In this document: in pieces, positions 1 through 9,700 of the stretch
Layout: each line of letters opens with the position of its first letter
How positions within the stretch are numbered: position 1 is the stretch's first letter
Assembly: GCA_020047885.1 (NCBI GenBank)
Contig: JAIFNF010000130.1
Span: 1 to 24,572, forward strand
Direction: 5' to 3'
Length of the DNA stretch: 24,572 nucleotides
Origin: Gammaproteobacteria bacterium
GTDB taxonomy: Bacteria; Pseudomonadota; Gammaproteobacteria; Competibacterales; Competibacteraceae
Translations under genes and position numbers: made by a program
The notes under the pieces: generated by a model
Database searches by the model: none
The model's input: the letters and a program-made list of their open reading frames with translations, nothing else
What the model was told of the DNA's origin: nothing

Positions 1-196
1 CCCTGTAGGGTACGCACAGGAATGACGGGTGTGTCGGTCGCGGGCATGGCCCGCTCCTACCCTGTAGGGTACGCACAGGAATGACGGGTGTGTCGGTCGC
101 GGGCATGGCCCGCTCCTACCCTGTAGGGTACGCACAGGAATGACGGGCGTGTCGGTCGCGGGCATGGCCCGCTCCTACCCTGTAGGGTACGCACAG
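1..196. repeat. Tandem REP-like array, 59-bp period, about 3.3 copies
   Basis: Three full 59-base units (1-59, 60-118, 119-177) and a 19-base partial unit (178-196) follow each other without spacers. Units 1 and 2 are identical; unit 3 differs by one T-to-C change at 148. Each unit holds two perfect short palindromes: GCGGGC-ATG-GCCCGC (40-54 in unit 1) and TACCCT-GT-AGGGTA across the unit junction. Read on the minus strand the first palindrome is preceded by GTAG (GTAGGAGCGGGC...), the signature of REP elements mobilised by RAYT transposases in gammaproteobacteria. It lies just downstream of the operon's last gene, a usual place for REP sequences, and could act in transcript end-processing or termination. 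The remaining 197-261 stretch shows no gene and no convincing terminator. Confidence 0.85.
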
Positions 197-261
197 TGTA
201 CGTTGGTAATGGTCAGTTGTTAAAGGGGGGGCTGAACGGTTATTCCAAAAGCTTTTAGGGC

Positions 262-2391
262 TTATGGAACCCCCACGATTGCGGGCGGCGGTGTCCAGAT
301 TTCTGCGCCGGGCAATACGTCGCGTTGCAGTGTGGCGGTCATCGACCCGGTGACCCGAAGGTAATCATGCTGGGGACTGGACAAGGTCGCTTCATCCCAG
401 GCGATCAAGCGAATATTGTCAAAATCTGCTGTCGACCGGTCGCGCCCCGGAGGCGACAAACGTAGAAACAGACTGACTGCCGGTTTCAGAGGAAGCTGGT
501 TTTCGTAATCATCTTTTTCGGGAAAATCCGGGGCAGTCACATCGACGCGGAAGGGGTGCCAGGCATGGTCTGGAGCAACCAGGTTTGGAACCAGCGTTTG
601 TTCGGCAGAAGCGCCAATCGTGTCGCGGTACCAGCTTAACTGCAAGGAAACGTTACCGTTAGTGCGCGCCCGGCCAATCACCGAAAATTTCTGGCCAGGC
701 TTGTTCAGTATGCGGTGTTTGTGCGTCAGCGTAAGGTCTTCGCTATTGCTGAAGAGTCGCTTTAAACGTACCCCAGCTTGTCCTTCGTAGGCGTATTCTG
801 GACCGATGAGTCGATCCTGGTGGCCATCGATCAGCCACAGGATCCCCGGATTGCTTTGATCATCGGCCGTTTCGTCCTCGAAAGAACCTGTCCAGAATAA
901 ATCGCGACCCACTAAAACCTGATCCGAACTTTCCGCGCCGTTGAGCCAACCGCCGTTTTCAAGGCGATAAATCGTTCCGGCTTCTTCATCGCTATCCAGG
1001 GGTACGGTGACACTCTGGCGAATGGCTCGCCCGCCAATATCGACTTCTGCTGCGCCATCTTCGACCAGGAAGGGTCCAGGATTGCGACCCGCCGCCCCCC
1101 GCACGACAAAATCCGCCGCCTGGCCGATAACCGGGCGCGGGATGTAGTTGGCGATCATAAACGGTTCAACATAGGCGCGAATCACTTGGCCACGCCGCAG
1201 GTGTACAGCCAACAGATAGGATTCAAAGGTTGGCCAGACATCCTGATCGAACAGGAAATTACCGAGCGTCCAGGCGGTCAGTGCGCCATCCTGCCAGTTG
1301 AGGCCGCCGACGACATGCGGATGATGATTGATGATCAGTGCCGCGCCAGCAGTGCGAGCAGTTGCTGTGAGTTGTTGAATGAAAGGCGAGGGTTGGCGGC
1401 CGTATTCGTATCCTCCGTGAATCATTACGACAACGATTTGCGCCTGTGCATAGGCCGATTTGATCGCTTGGCGTAAGGAGGTTTCTGTGCAATTAGCAGC
1501 TCCTCCTTTGTTCATGTTGGCGACATAATCAATGGATTGATCATTGCCAGGAATGCCGGTGCAGCCAATGAAAGCTACAGTAAGGCCACTGGTCGAAAAT
1601 AATGCGGGTCGCCACGCCTCATTTTCATTGCTACCTGCCCCAAACTGACCAATCCCGATCTTGTAACCCACTGCATCCAAAGTAGTTTTAGTTTCTGAAA
1701 CGCCAGGTTCCAACAAATCGTACATGTGGTTGTTACCCAGCGCGATGATGTCAACGCCAGCCTCACGCAAGGTCTGCGCAGCGCTGAAATGACTGGCGAA
1801 TACAAATTCCTTAGTAGGGTGGAAGGCGGCAGGACGTGGCTGATTCGGGTCAAAATACGGCGTATTGGTCAAGGGCGATTCCATATTGGCCGCTGTTATA
1901 TCAGCATTGGCCAGCAACGGCTGAATATAGCGCAGCAATTGCGCCTGAGTGCGGACCTCATCGCCGATCTGGATCAAACCATCACGGGTATCACCGTCAT
2001 TATTCGGATCGTAGTAGCGGCGACCGAACATCGTGTCGCCTGCAAAATGCAATGCAATGGTTTCACCATCATCAGGCGTCAGGCGAATGAGTACCGGTTG
2101 TTCGGGAAATGCAGCGCGGGTGCGGGAAATAAATTGCGGGTGGCGAACCGTGACCCAGCCTGGTTGTTGCGTCGCCAGTTCAAAGCGACCATTCGTATCA
2201 GTGGTCTCCACCGATTCCGCCAAAGTAACTTGAGCATTGGCAACCGGCCGTCCATCGAGGTCAATCACCAGGCCACTGATGTTGCCGGATGGCGGACTGG
2301 GCGGCGGAGGGTCATTGTCACCACCACCACCACCGCAACCTGCAATGGACATCGATAAAACCCCAAGCAGTATAAAAGCACGGATACACAT
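262..2391 (-). CDS. capA: CapA/PgsA-like metallophosphatase-fold lipoprotein of the PGA system
   Basis: The 709-residue protein is the last gene of the operon. The start is the ATG at 2391, which has GGGGGA six bases upstream; a TTG further upstream is in frame but would swallow this site. Residues 1-19 form a lipoprotein signal ending in the lipobox I-A-G-Cys19, followed by a Gly/Pro-rich linker. Residues about 38-103 look like a carboxypeptidase regulatory-like beta domain (ISGLVID...TDTNGRFEL). Residues about 110-410 are the CapA domain, with the family motifs GDTMFGR (118-124), NMES (169-172), GNNH (219-222), HGG (325-327), NHHPH (355-359) and GNFLFDQ (377-383). The last 250 residues are beta-rich and resemble a carbohydrate-binding-type sandwich ending in ADFDNIRL. 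Bacterial CapA/PgsA is required for PGA production, probably at the cell surface. Here it should be anchored to a membrane by lipid. The extra N- and C-terminal domains are unusual. Family assignment is firm; its activity is not known. Confidence 0.87.
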   Translation of the reverse strand: MCIRAFILLGVLSMSIAGCGGGGGDNDPPPPSPPSGNISGLVIDLDGRPVANAQVTLAESVETTDTNGRFELATQQPGWVTVRHPQFISRTRAAFPEQPVLIRLTPDDGETIALHFAGDTMFGRRYYDPNNDGDTRDGLIQIGDEVRTQAQLLRYIQPLLANADITAANMESPLTNTPYFDPNQPRPAAFHPTKEFVFASHFSAAQTLREAGVDIIALGNNHMYDLLEPGVSETKTTLDAVGYKIGIGQFGAGSNENEAWRPALFSTSGLTVAFIGCTGIPGNDQSIDYVANMNKGGAANCTETSLRQAIKSAYAQAQIVVVMIHGGYEYGRQPSPFIQQLTATARTAGAALIINHHPHVVGGLNWQDGALTAWTLGNFLFDQDVWPTFESYLLAVHLRRGQVIRAYVEPFMIANYIPRPVIGQAADFVVRGAAGRNPGPFLVEDGAAEVDIGGRAIRQSVTVPLDSDEEAGTIYRLENGGWLNGAESSDQVLVGRDLFWTGSFEDETADDQSNPGILWLIDGHQDRLIGPEYAYEGQAGVRLKRLFSNSEDLTLTHKHRILNKPGQKFSVIGRARTNGNVSLQLSWYRDTIGASAEQTLVPNLVAPDHAWHPFRVDVTAPDFPEKDDYENQLPLKPAVSLFLRLSPPGRDRSTADFDNIRLIAWDEATLSSPQHDYLRVTGSMTATLQRDVLPGAEIWTPPPAIVGVP

Positions 2392-2397
2392 CGATTT

Positions 2398-2403
2398 TCC
2401 CCC
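2398..2403 (-). promoter_or_regulatory. Shine-Dalgarno site fixing the capA start
   Basis: On the minus strand GGGGGA lies six bases before the ATG at 2391, in the 24-base gap after the capB-like gene. It supports the ATG that directly precedes the lipoprotein signal peptide over the upstream in-frame TTG. Confidence 0.6.
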
Positions 2404-2415
2404 ACTCAAAAACTG

Positions 2416-5400
2416 TTATGACATGGCCCGGTCGTTGCGCAGCGTTGCCAGCCAGGAACGGACTTGTCGTTCCAGCCAACCGCCTTTCTGTCGCCGCACT
2501 AGCTCCCGCAATTCCAGCGTCGCCCGCTGCGTTGCAATACGTTCATCGGCCAAATCCCGGTAAATCTGGTTCGCCAGTCGTCGCCGTCGCACCGCATCGC
2601 CCGCATCGAGAAACGCCTCAAGGTTGCTCAGCACCCGGCTCAACAGCGGCGGATGCTCCTGGTCCTCGCGGGTGTAGGTGCGCAACTGAGCGCGAAAGGC
2701 ATCCAGCGTTTTCTGAACCCGCGATTCGATCAGCGCCAGTTCCGCCTGGAAATATTCGCTTTGCCGTTGCCGACGCGCCACCACGATAGTGGCCAACAGC
2801 TCATACTCCTCCAACTGGCCAAACACCGGAAATTCGCTCAGTTCCCGCAAAGCCGGGCGGGCAACGTCCAAATCATCATTCCGCAAACGCTGACAGAGCC
2901 GATAACAACTTTCCCAGGTTTGCCAACGGTACACAAAATCCAGTCCCGGCCCTTTGATGTTCTGGATACCCATTACCCGGTTATACAAACCAGGCGGCGT
3001 TTCCTGCGTAATGCGGGCAATCATCTGCTCGCCGGTCACATGCGCATCACGGATCACAATCAGTTTCCGGGAGAACCAGCGCCACAACAGAGTACGAAAT
3101 TCCTGATTCAGCACCGTCCGCTGATTCGATGCCGCTGTGGTAATGCGCAGTGCCAGCGCCTGATAGTTCTCATAATTTTGCCCTTCTTCCCGCAGATGCG
3201 CCGCCAACTCGAGTTGATGCGCTTCGGCTAATTCCAGTCCCGCCAGCCAGGCGGTTAAACCCTCCGGATCGCGCCAGAACCCGGTGGGCGGTTGGGCATC
3301 GATAACACCCAGTTCGGCCAGTAGAGCCTGCGCCCGGTCATACAATAATCGCTCCTGAGTCGGAATCCGTTGCCAGCGCGCCTGGCGCTCCAGAATCGCC
3401 AGCGCTTCAGCGGTTCCTGTCGCATTCGCCGTCGGCCACAGGGTCAGATCTTGAACCCACACCTCCCAGGAGGACCGGATATAGCCCTGCAGGCCATCCA
3501 GGTTGCCGCCGATCAGAAAATGCCGGTCAGCGCTGAGATCATTGACCAGGATACTGGCGAACACCTGCGAGCGGGGAAGGCGATCAGCGCGATTGTTGAC
3601 GACTGTGCTGATCCAGAGGCCCGGATGTTGCTCCCGCTCCTGTTGGTCAAAACCCATACGCCGCCAGTTGGTCAGGCAGCCGAAGCGTTCGTTGGCGGAC
3701 ATGCCGTTAATAAACTCCAGCCGCCGCCCGTTAACCTGCGATACCGGGTAACGCTTGAGCACCCCGATATCCATGACGACGCGATCGGCCATTTCCTTGA
3801 GAGCAAAATCAGCGTCCACCCCCATCTCGCGAGCCATGCGCAATACCAGCGCAATATTGTAGGGATGCTCTTCATAGGGAAACCGAGCCAGGACATCAGG
3901 CGTCAACAGGCCGGCCTCCAGCCACCCCACCGCACTCATGCGGGTACCCAGTCGTTCCGCCGCGCTGCGTAAAATCGGCAGCATCTGCTCTTCACTGGTT
4001 AATAACGTCGAGCGCTCCGGAATAAATTCGGTCATCACTTCGGGAATATTGTAGCCCGCCGGTCCCTGAACATCTTCATGGTCAGGGTACGCATTGGTGA
4101 GGGTCGCTAGATCGTCGCGCATCCACTGCCGTTGCAGGACGTGAACATAGGCCGGGGTCAACCCCATGCATTCCCACAGAAACACTTCGGTGTGCAAGGC
4201 AGCGGACGTACACAGCACATCGGTTTGTTCCCAGATGGTCGCTTTGTCATAAGGTCGGTAGAGAAACAGTTCCCGCAGCGTTCCATAGGGCGGGGCGTAC
4301 AGAAACATGGCTTCACAGCCGGTGGTTTTGGAAAAGACCCCGAAGCCCAGCGCATTCATCAGCGCCGCCTTGATCCGCTCGGTGCCGGATTTACCGCGTG
4401 TTCCCCAGCCGCCAATCGCCAGCGCCAGTTGTCGTCGTGCTCGCCGCACCCGGAAGTGAGCATAAACATGACGGCCAAAGAACAGGCCGCTGATCACGAT
4501 CAGGAACACGCCCAGATCGAACAGGGAATTCTGGTAGACCGAGAAAAAGTAGTCGCGAAATCGCTCCCACCAGCCCGGCCAGTTCAGATCCGGCCACATC
4601 GCCAGTCCTTGCCCCAGGGGAGTGGCCAGCGCGGGTCTGGATGGCGTGGGCGCTGGAACCGTGACGACTTCGGGATTGGTGAGAAAGAACCGCTCGACCT
4701 GCGGGTCGCGGGTCGCGGGCAGATCAGGTTCCCCGGGATAAGCGATCAGGCGGATGACGAAGCCCAGTTGCGTCAATGCGGTCAGGTAGGCGGAAGGTGC
4801 GAGTTGTGAACCTTCACGCCAGTTGCGCAATCGGGCGTAATGCACAAAATGCAGTGATAGCAGAATTCGCGCCCGGAGACGCCGCCACAGACGCCGCGGC
4901 GCGATGATTTCGGTCACGCCTTCGCTGGTGTAGCGGCGCAACCGCCGATCCCAGGCGTCCAGCGCGGAGATCAGTTCGTCAACCAGCGGCAGCCAGGGTC
5001 GCCAGTCATCCTCCGTTTCCAGATACAGCGGTTCGCCGGGCACTTTGGTTTCCGCCAGTTCCGCCAAAATGCCGGAGGGGGCATGCACGTTGCCGTAATA
5101 AACTCGCCCGATCGTATGCCGGAACGCCGGTCGTTTATCGGTAGCCGGGCGTCGAAATTCATGCAACCAGCGCCAGAACCGAAAACGCAGGATCTGGCCG
5201 CGAATCAGTCGCCAGCCTCGCCAGTCACGGATCAGGTCGCAGCCATGATCCTGTTGTGTGGCGATGGCCAGCAACCGCCCCAGTTCCGCTTCAGCCAGTT
5301 TCGCTAGAGTTCGTGGCAGGCGACGGAATTGACCCAGCGGGGTTGCGGCGAGCCATTGCTGGAGTGCCTGCAACCGTTGGCGTCGCTCCGGATGCGCCGC

Positions 5401-6780
5401 TGCCCAAAGCTGTTCACGAGTTTGCGCGGCCCAGCGGCGCACCGGGATTGCACTAGATTCGGTATGTAAATGCGCTATCACGGGTCCCAAACGCGCCAGC
5501 CAGCACGCCGCCAGTTTTGAATGGCCATCTTCCAGCAACCGTTGCTGAGCCTGAACGATCATCCGCAATGCGGCCCGGAGTACGAAGGCATCCTGCTCGT
5601 TAGCCAATGCTGCTGCAACGCCATCGGCCAAAGCTGCCAGGCTGGATTCCGTCAGCATGAATTCCGTCTGTAACAGCGCGGTGGCGCGTACCGGAGGACA
5701 CGGATCCTCACGAATCAGTGATTGCCAGACCGGTAGCGCCGTGACCAGTGGCATGGTCAACAGGGCTTCAGCCAGCCCCTGACGGACGTAAGGAGCGGGA
5801 TCGTTTAGTAAAATCGGTAACAGTTCGGCCAATTCCAGGTAACGGTGCAGATGGCGTCCCAGTAGCAAGGCCGCGCGGCGACGCAAAAACAGATCATCGC
5901 CGCCGCCTGGCTCGGATAACCGGGTGCGCAGCACAGTCGCCAGCGAGTCGGGATCGAGATCATCGAGCAGGTCAAGCGCGGCAATCTGAATCCAGATGGA
6001 TTGCCGATTGTCCAGCGCTGAACCGTAGATGTAGCGTAAGGTATTTTCCGCAATCGGCAGTCTGGATTCACCGGTTGGCAGCGCCCGCAACACCAGCGCC
6101 AACGAGTGGAACGCGGCTACGCGCACCCGTGGATCGCCGTCATGGGCCAGCAGCGGCAAAATCAGTTTTTCGAGATCCAGATGTTGCCACAATCGGCTGT
6201 ATTCCGCGACCAGCTCCACTTGCTCCAGCAACCGGACACTGATTTGTCCCAGACGGCCGAGAGCAAACGAGATATGTCGGTCACAGGCTGCTTGTCGTCG
6301 CAGACTGCGTTCCACCAGCGTATCCAGCCCCAGCCAGCGCTCCAGAGCACGTCGGTCTCCCCGCAATTGTTGGCGGCTGGCCCCGAGGGCGCGAGCAAAT
6401 TCCAAGAGATGGCGCTGACGTTCTGTTTCATTGACGGCTTGCTGGAAACGTCGGCTATAGTCCGCTTGCAGCAAGCGTAATTGCCGGATGCGCGCTGTCT
6501 GCTGCTGAATATCGTATCGCAGGAAAATCAGCAATCGATAACGAACCGCCCCCTGCGCGGCCCATTCCGGTGGATCGTCATGAGCGCCCGGCCACGCGCC
6601 ATCGAGAAATTCCGTTACCAGCGATTTCAGCAATTCGCGCCAGGCTCGAGCTAACAGCGGCGACAGGTTATCAGCCAGACAGCACTCTACTTCGGCACGA
6701 TCAGCCCGCAGCCAGTGCCGGGTCGGTTCAATCCAGATGTTCCGGGTCGCCGCGACCGCGGACGAGGCAAGCTTCTTCAT
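2416..6780 (-). CDS. capB: Giant CapB/PgsB-like Mur-ligase-type amide ligase with long N- and C-terminal extensions
   Basis: This 1,454-residue protein contains a CapB/PgsB core at about 785-1110, the ATP-dependent amide ligase that polymerises glutamate in PGA synthesis. Visible marks are a P-loop GGWGTRGKSGT (790-800), T-N-A-Y-P-D-H-E-D (895-903), E-H-P-Y-N-I-A-L (971-978), the F-I-N-G-x-S-A-N segment (1023-1030) and N-N-R-x-D-R-x-x-R-S (1062-1071), all in family order. One strong hydrophobic segment (752-769) followed by Arg-rich sequence precedes the core, as in PgsB, which is usually only about 390-400 residues. The first 750 residues are helical, with HEAT-like units (for example 217-234, 327-344, 362-378). 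About 340 further helical, charged residues follow the core. The ATG overlaps the upstream stop (ATGA, 6777-6780), suggesting coupled translation. Identity of the ligase core is secure; its substrate is inferred. Confidence 0.88.
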   Translation of the reverse strand: MKKLASSAVAATRNIWIEPTRHWLRADRAEVECCLADNLSPLLARAWRELLKSLVTEFLDGAWPGAHDDPPEWAAQGAVRYRLLIFLRYDIQQQTARIRQLRLLQADYSRRFQQAVNETERQRHLLEFARALGASRQQLRGDRRALERWLGLDTLVERSLRRQAACDRHISFALGRLGQISVRLLEQVELVAEYSRLWQHLDLEKLILPLLAHDGDPRVRVAAFHSLALVLRALPTGESRLPIAENTLRYIYGSALDNRQSIWIQIAALDLLDDLDPDSLATVLRTRLSEPGGGDDLFLRRRAALLLGRHLHRYLELAELLPILLNDPAPYVRQGLAEALLTMPLVTALPVWQSLIREDPCPPVRATALLQTEFMLTESSLAALADGVAAALANEQDAFVLRAALRMIVQAQQRLLEDGHSKLAACWLARLGPVIAHLHTESSAIPVRRWAAQTREQLWAAAHPERRQRLQALQQWLAATPLGQFRRLPRTLAKLAEAELGRLLAIATQQDHGCDLIRDWRGWRLIRGQILRFRFWRWLHEFRRPATDKRPAFRHTIGRVYYGNVHAPSGILAELAETKVPGEPLYLETEDDWRPWLPLVDELISALDAWDRRLRRYTSEGVTEIIAPRRLWRRLRARILLSLHFVHYARLRNWREGSQLAPSAYLTALTQLGFVIRLIAYPGEPDLPATRDPQVERFFLTNPEVVTVPAPTPSRPALATPLGQGLAMWPDLNWPGWWERFRDYFFSVYQNSLFDLGVFLIVISGLFFGRHVYAHFRVRRARRQLALAIGGWGTRGKSGTERIKAALMNALGFGVFSKTTGCEAMFLYAPPYGTLRELFLYRPYDKATIWEQTDVLCTSAALHTEVFLWECMGLTPAYVHVLQRQWMRDDLATLTNAYPDHEDVQGPAGYNIPEVMTEFIPERSTLLTSEEQMLPILRSAAERLGTRMSAVGWLEAGLLTPDVLARFPYEEHPYNIALVLRMAREMGVDADFALKEMADRVVMDIGVLKRYPVSQVNGRRLEFINGMSANERFGCLTNWRRMGFDQQEREQHPGLWISTVVNNRADRLPRSQVFASILVNDLSADRHFLIGGNLDGLQGYIRSSWEVWVQDLTLWPTANATGTAEALAILERQARWQRIPTQERLLYDRAQALLAELGVIDAQPPTGFWRDPEGLTAWLAGLELAEAHQLELAAHLREEGQNYENYQALALRITTAASNQRTVLNQEFRTLLWRWFSRKLIVIRDAHVTGEQMIARITQETPPGLYNRVMGIQNIKGPGLDFVYRWQTWESCYRLCQRLRNDDLDVARPALRELSEFPVFGQLEEYELLATIVVARRQRQSEYFQAELALIESRVQKTLDAFRAQLRTYTREDQEHPPLLSRVLSNLEAFLDAGDAVRRRRLANQIYRDLADERIATQRATLELRELVRRQKGGWLERQVRSWLATLRNDRAMS

Positions 6781-9700
6781 GGCGACAGGTCTGAGGCCGA
6801 TGGGTCCTCGATCCGGTTATTGAAATACAGGGGCAACTGCCGTTCGCGCAGGTCGCGGAAATCCACTTGGCCCGGCCGGAAGTCGCGATAGCCGCGACCA
6901 TGATCGGCGAACCATTCCAGCGTGAACCAGAACCCCGGTTCGCGGTTATCGAGGTGGTATTGCACTTGTAATCCAGCGTTCAGCCGTCCCTGACCACCCC
7001 AGTGGTTTTCCCAGAGCAGATGCCCTTCCAGAATCTTGCGCTGCGTGGCCTCTGGACGATTCCAGTCGTGATCGCCCTGTGCGAAATACCAGGTCCGGTG
7101 ATAAGCCATCTCGGCGATCCAGGAACCCAGTAATTGCTTCCACCCGACATTAATACGGGCGTGTTCAGGATCGAACAGATTCCCGTTTTCGTCCGAGGTC
7201 AGGGCGGCACCGGCATACCAGAGCGTATCCAGCCAGGGCCGGTGAACCAGCGTATCGGCCAGCACCAGTCCGCGCCGGTGAAAATATTTGTATTCGCTCA
7301 GAACGTCCGGGTCGACAAAACCTGGCATATAGTCATAGCCCGATTGTTGGTGCAGATTGCGATAAAAGAAACCGAGCGAGGGTTGATGCCGGGTTTTTGG
7401 ACCCAGATCGCGGGTCTGCGTGATTTGACCGCGCACCGTCGAATTCCAGGCCCAGTCTACGGATTCTTGTGCGTAACCTTCCCAACCCAGTCGAAAAGAG
7501 ATTCCCGGCCAGTCGGTGTCGTGACGCCAAAAGCCGCGCAGACCAATCGTGGGGCTGCCGCGCTGGTGTAGCCGGTACAGGGCGTCTACCTGGTAATAAT
7601 CGTTGTCCCAGGGTGCAAACAGTCGCCAGCTTCCCAGGGCTTCCAGATACTCATCGGCCGTTGAACTGTCGCCGGATTCATCGGCTGGCGGGGTGGCGCG
7701 GGCCAAGGTGACGCCCAGCGACCAGGTTCCCGACGGCTGACTACCCAGGGCGTATCGGTCGATGGTGGCCATCGCCACGGGTTCCGGCAGCACGGACACA
7801 GTGACCGGTGCCGATGGCGGGGGCGTCACCGTCAAGGTTGTCACTCGTGGCGGCGTAGGCTCACGCGGGGTATCCAGCACCACCTGGCGATGGATGCGGA
7901 ACAGCCTTGCGGTTTGCTCACGGTCGGGTTTCAATTCCAGTTCGTGCAGGCCAGGGCCAAAGTAACGATAGCGGCTGTCCAGGGTGTCCCCCTGCGCTTC
8001 GTCGATCCGCAGCCAGGCCGGACCGGCCACCCGCAGGCGCAGCGGTTCGGCAGCGGTGGCGACCTGGAAACGTCGTTTAAGATCACCCGTCACCGGCTGG
8101 GCAACGCCATTGCGCAACTCGCTGACGCGCACCCGCAAAAACTGGTTGGCCAAGGGGTTGACGATCCCCAGCCGCAAGACGTGCTGCCCGGGCGGCGTAT
8201 CGACGATGAGCGACCGGGCCGGGGCAGAAGGCGGGAGCGTGAATTGCTGTTCCGGCTGGTCGTCCATTTGTCGCCAGACGGTCAACGGTTCCTGGGGTAA
8301 ATAACGCACGTCCATGGCGCGCAATTCGATGCGCAGGCGACTTGGCGCAGCATTGGCGATCAGCAGGCCCAGTTGTTCATCACCCGAGAGCACTTGTTCA
8401 TCGCGGGCGGTGGGGGGAGCCAGCGCCTTGCGCACCCGCAACATCGGCGTTTCCGGTTGCCAGCCCTGCACTTCCAGATCATGCAGTCCAGCGCTTTGTG
8501 TAAGGGTGGTAACCACTTCCCATTCCGCCCGGATGCGTAATCGCCGCATCAGCGCCTCCACGCCGGGCACGCCGGGCTGGGCGGCAACCCATTGTTCGGC
8601 TTCCGGCAATCGTTGCGCCAGTTGATCTGGCGCATGTTCCACATCCCAGAGCAGTGCAATCAGCCGGTTGCGTAATAGCTGATCCGGCGGCACCGGGGAC
8701 TCCGGCCAGACCCGTCCTGGCGGTTCGAGCGCGGTTAACCGCATCAGCGTCGCCTCGATGGCTTCCTGATCCACCGGCCAGGGTGGCCTGACCGGCAGCG
8801 GCCGGGATGCCAGTTGGCAATCAGCGATAACTCGTACTGACTGACTGGGCGTCATCCCTGGTTGACGATGGGCACCCATCGCGGCGGCAGCGGCGGTCAA
8901 TGGCGTTAATTCCGGCAGAACCCGCAACGGAAGTTCAGGTTGCCAACTTTGTACCCGCGTCAGCAAAGGTTGTTGATCGCCGGTGATCTGAATTCGATGC
9001 AACCCGGCACCCACTGTGTAATCCAGCGTCATCTCCCGGCCTGGCGCCGCGTCAGTCCCGACCATGGTTAAACCTTGGGCCGGACGGTCAGCAGTGATCG
9101 GGAGTCGCTCCACATGCGGGCCGTCCCGCACGATCAGCCAATCATTGACAGGCGGTGTCTCCTGCGTGGTGCCTGATGGATGGATCAGCCGAGCGTTGAT
9201 CCGCAGGCGGACCGGCCCATAGACAGCCATTTGTAGTGGGCGATCGACATGGGCGCGATAGGTCTGTGCATAGAGATGGCGTTCCTGAGCGTACAGCAGG
9301 ACAGCGCCAGCGTGATCTTCGATAAGATGGTCAGCCGCCTGCCAGATATGTGGACCAGGATGGTGAATCCGCCACTGGTTCCAGTCGGTGACAGCGCGTT
9401 CCCGGGTTGCCGCGTTGTCATCGGCAAGACGGGCGCGAATCGCTAAACCCTGCTCCAGGGTCTCAATGAGCGCCTGACCGGCAGAGCCGGCCTCCCGCCA
9501 AAGTTTGAGCGCTACCGGGTCATTACCCTGCTGGTGGGCGCGATGTCCTCGCCAGAGGGCGCGTTGCACGGCATCGGGTAATCGTTCCACCGCTAGGTCG
9601 AAGACCCGCAGCCAACCCAGGGTATGGGCAGCGCGAGCCAGGTCAGCGGCAGGCCATTCAGCGGGTGGTAGAGCCAGAGCCACCATTAATGCGAATTCCG

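Noticed and set aside
1..196. CRISPR array
   Set aside because: The 59-base units follow each other directly with no unique spacers, and they contain REP-type palindromes.
247..256. AAAAGCTTTT palindrome after capA as a terminator
   Set aside because: The stem is all A-T with no GC core or proper U-tract, so it is not a convincing intrinsic terminator.
1726..2358. Plus-strand open frame of 210 codons opposite the CapA-like gene
   Set aside because: The minus-strand CapA motifs and lipobox establish the real gene; the antisense product has no family features.
2391..2409. TTG at 2409 as the capA start
   Set aside because: It would place charged residues before the lipoprotein signal and bury the GGGGGA ribosome site that fits the ATG at 2391.
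4132..4809. Plus-strand open frame of 225 codons inside the CapB-like gene
   Set aside because: It is antisense to the ligase core, whose motifs are clear; its predicted product is Gln/Arg/Pro-rich and shows no recognisable motif.
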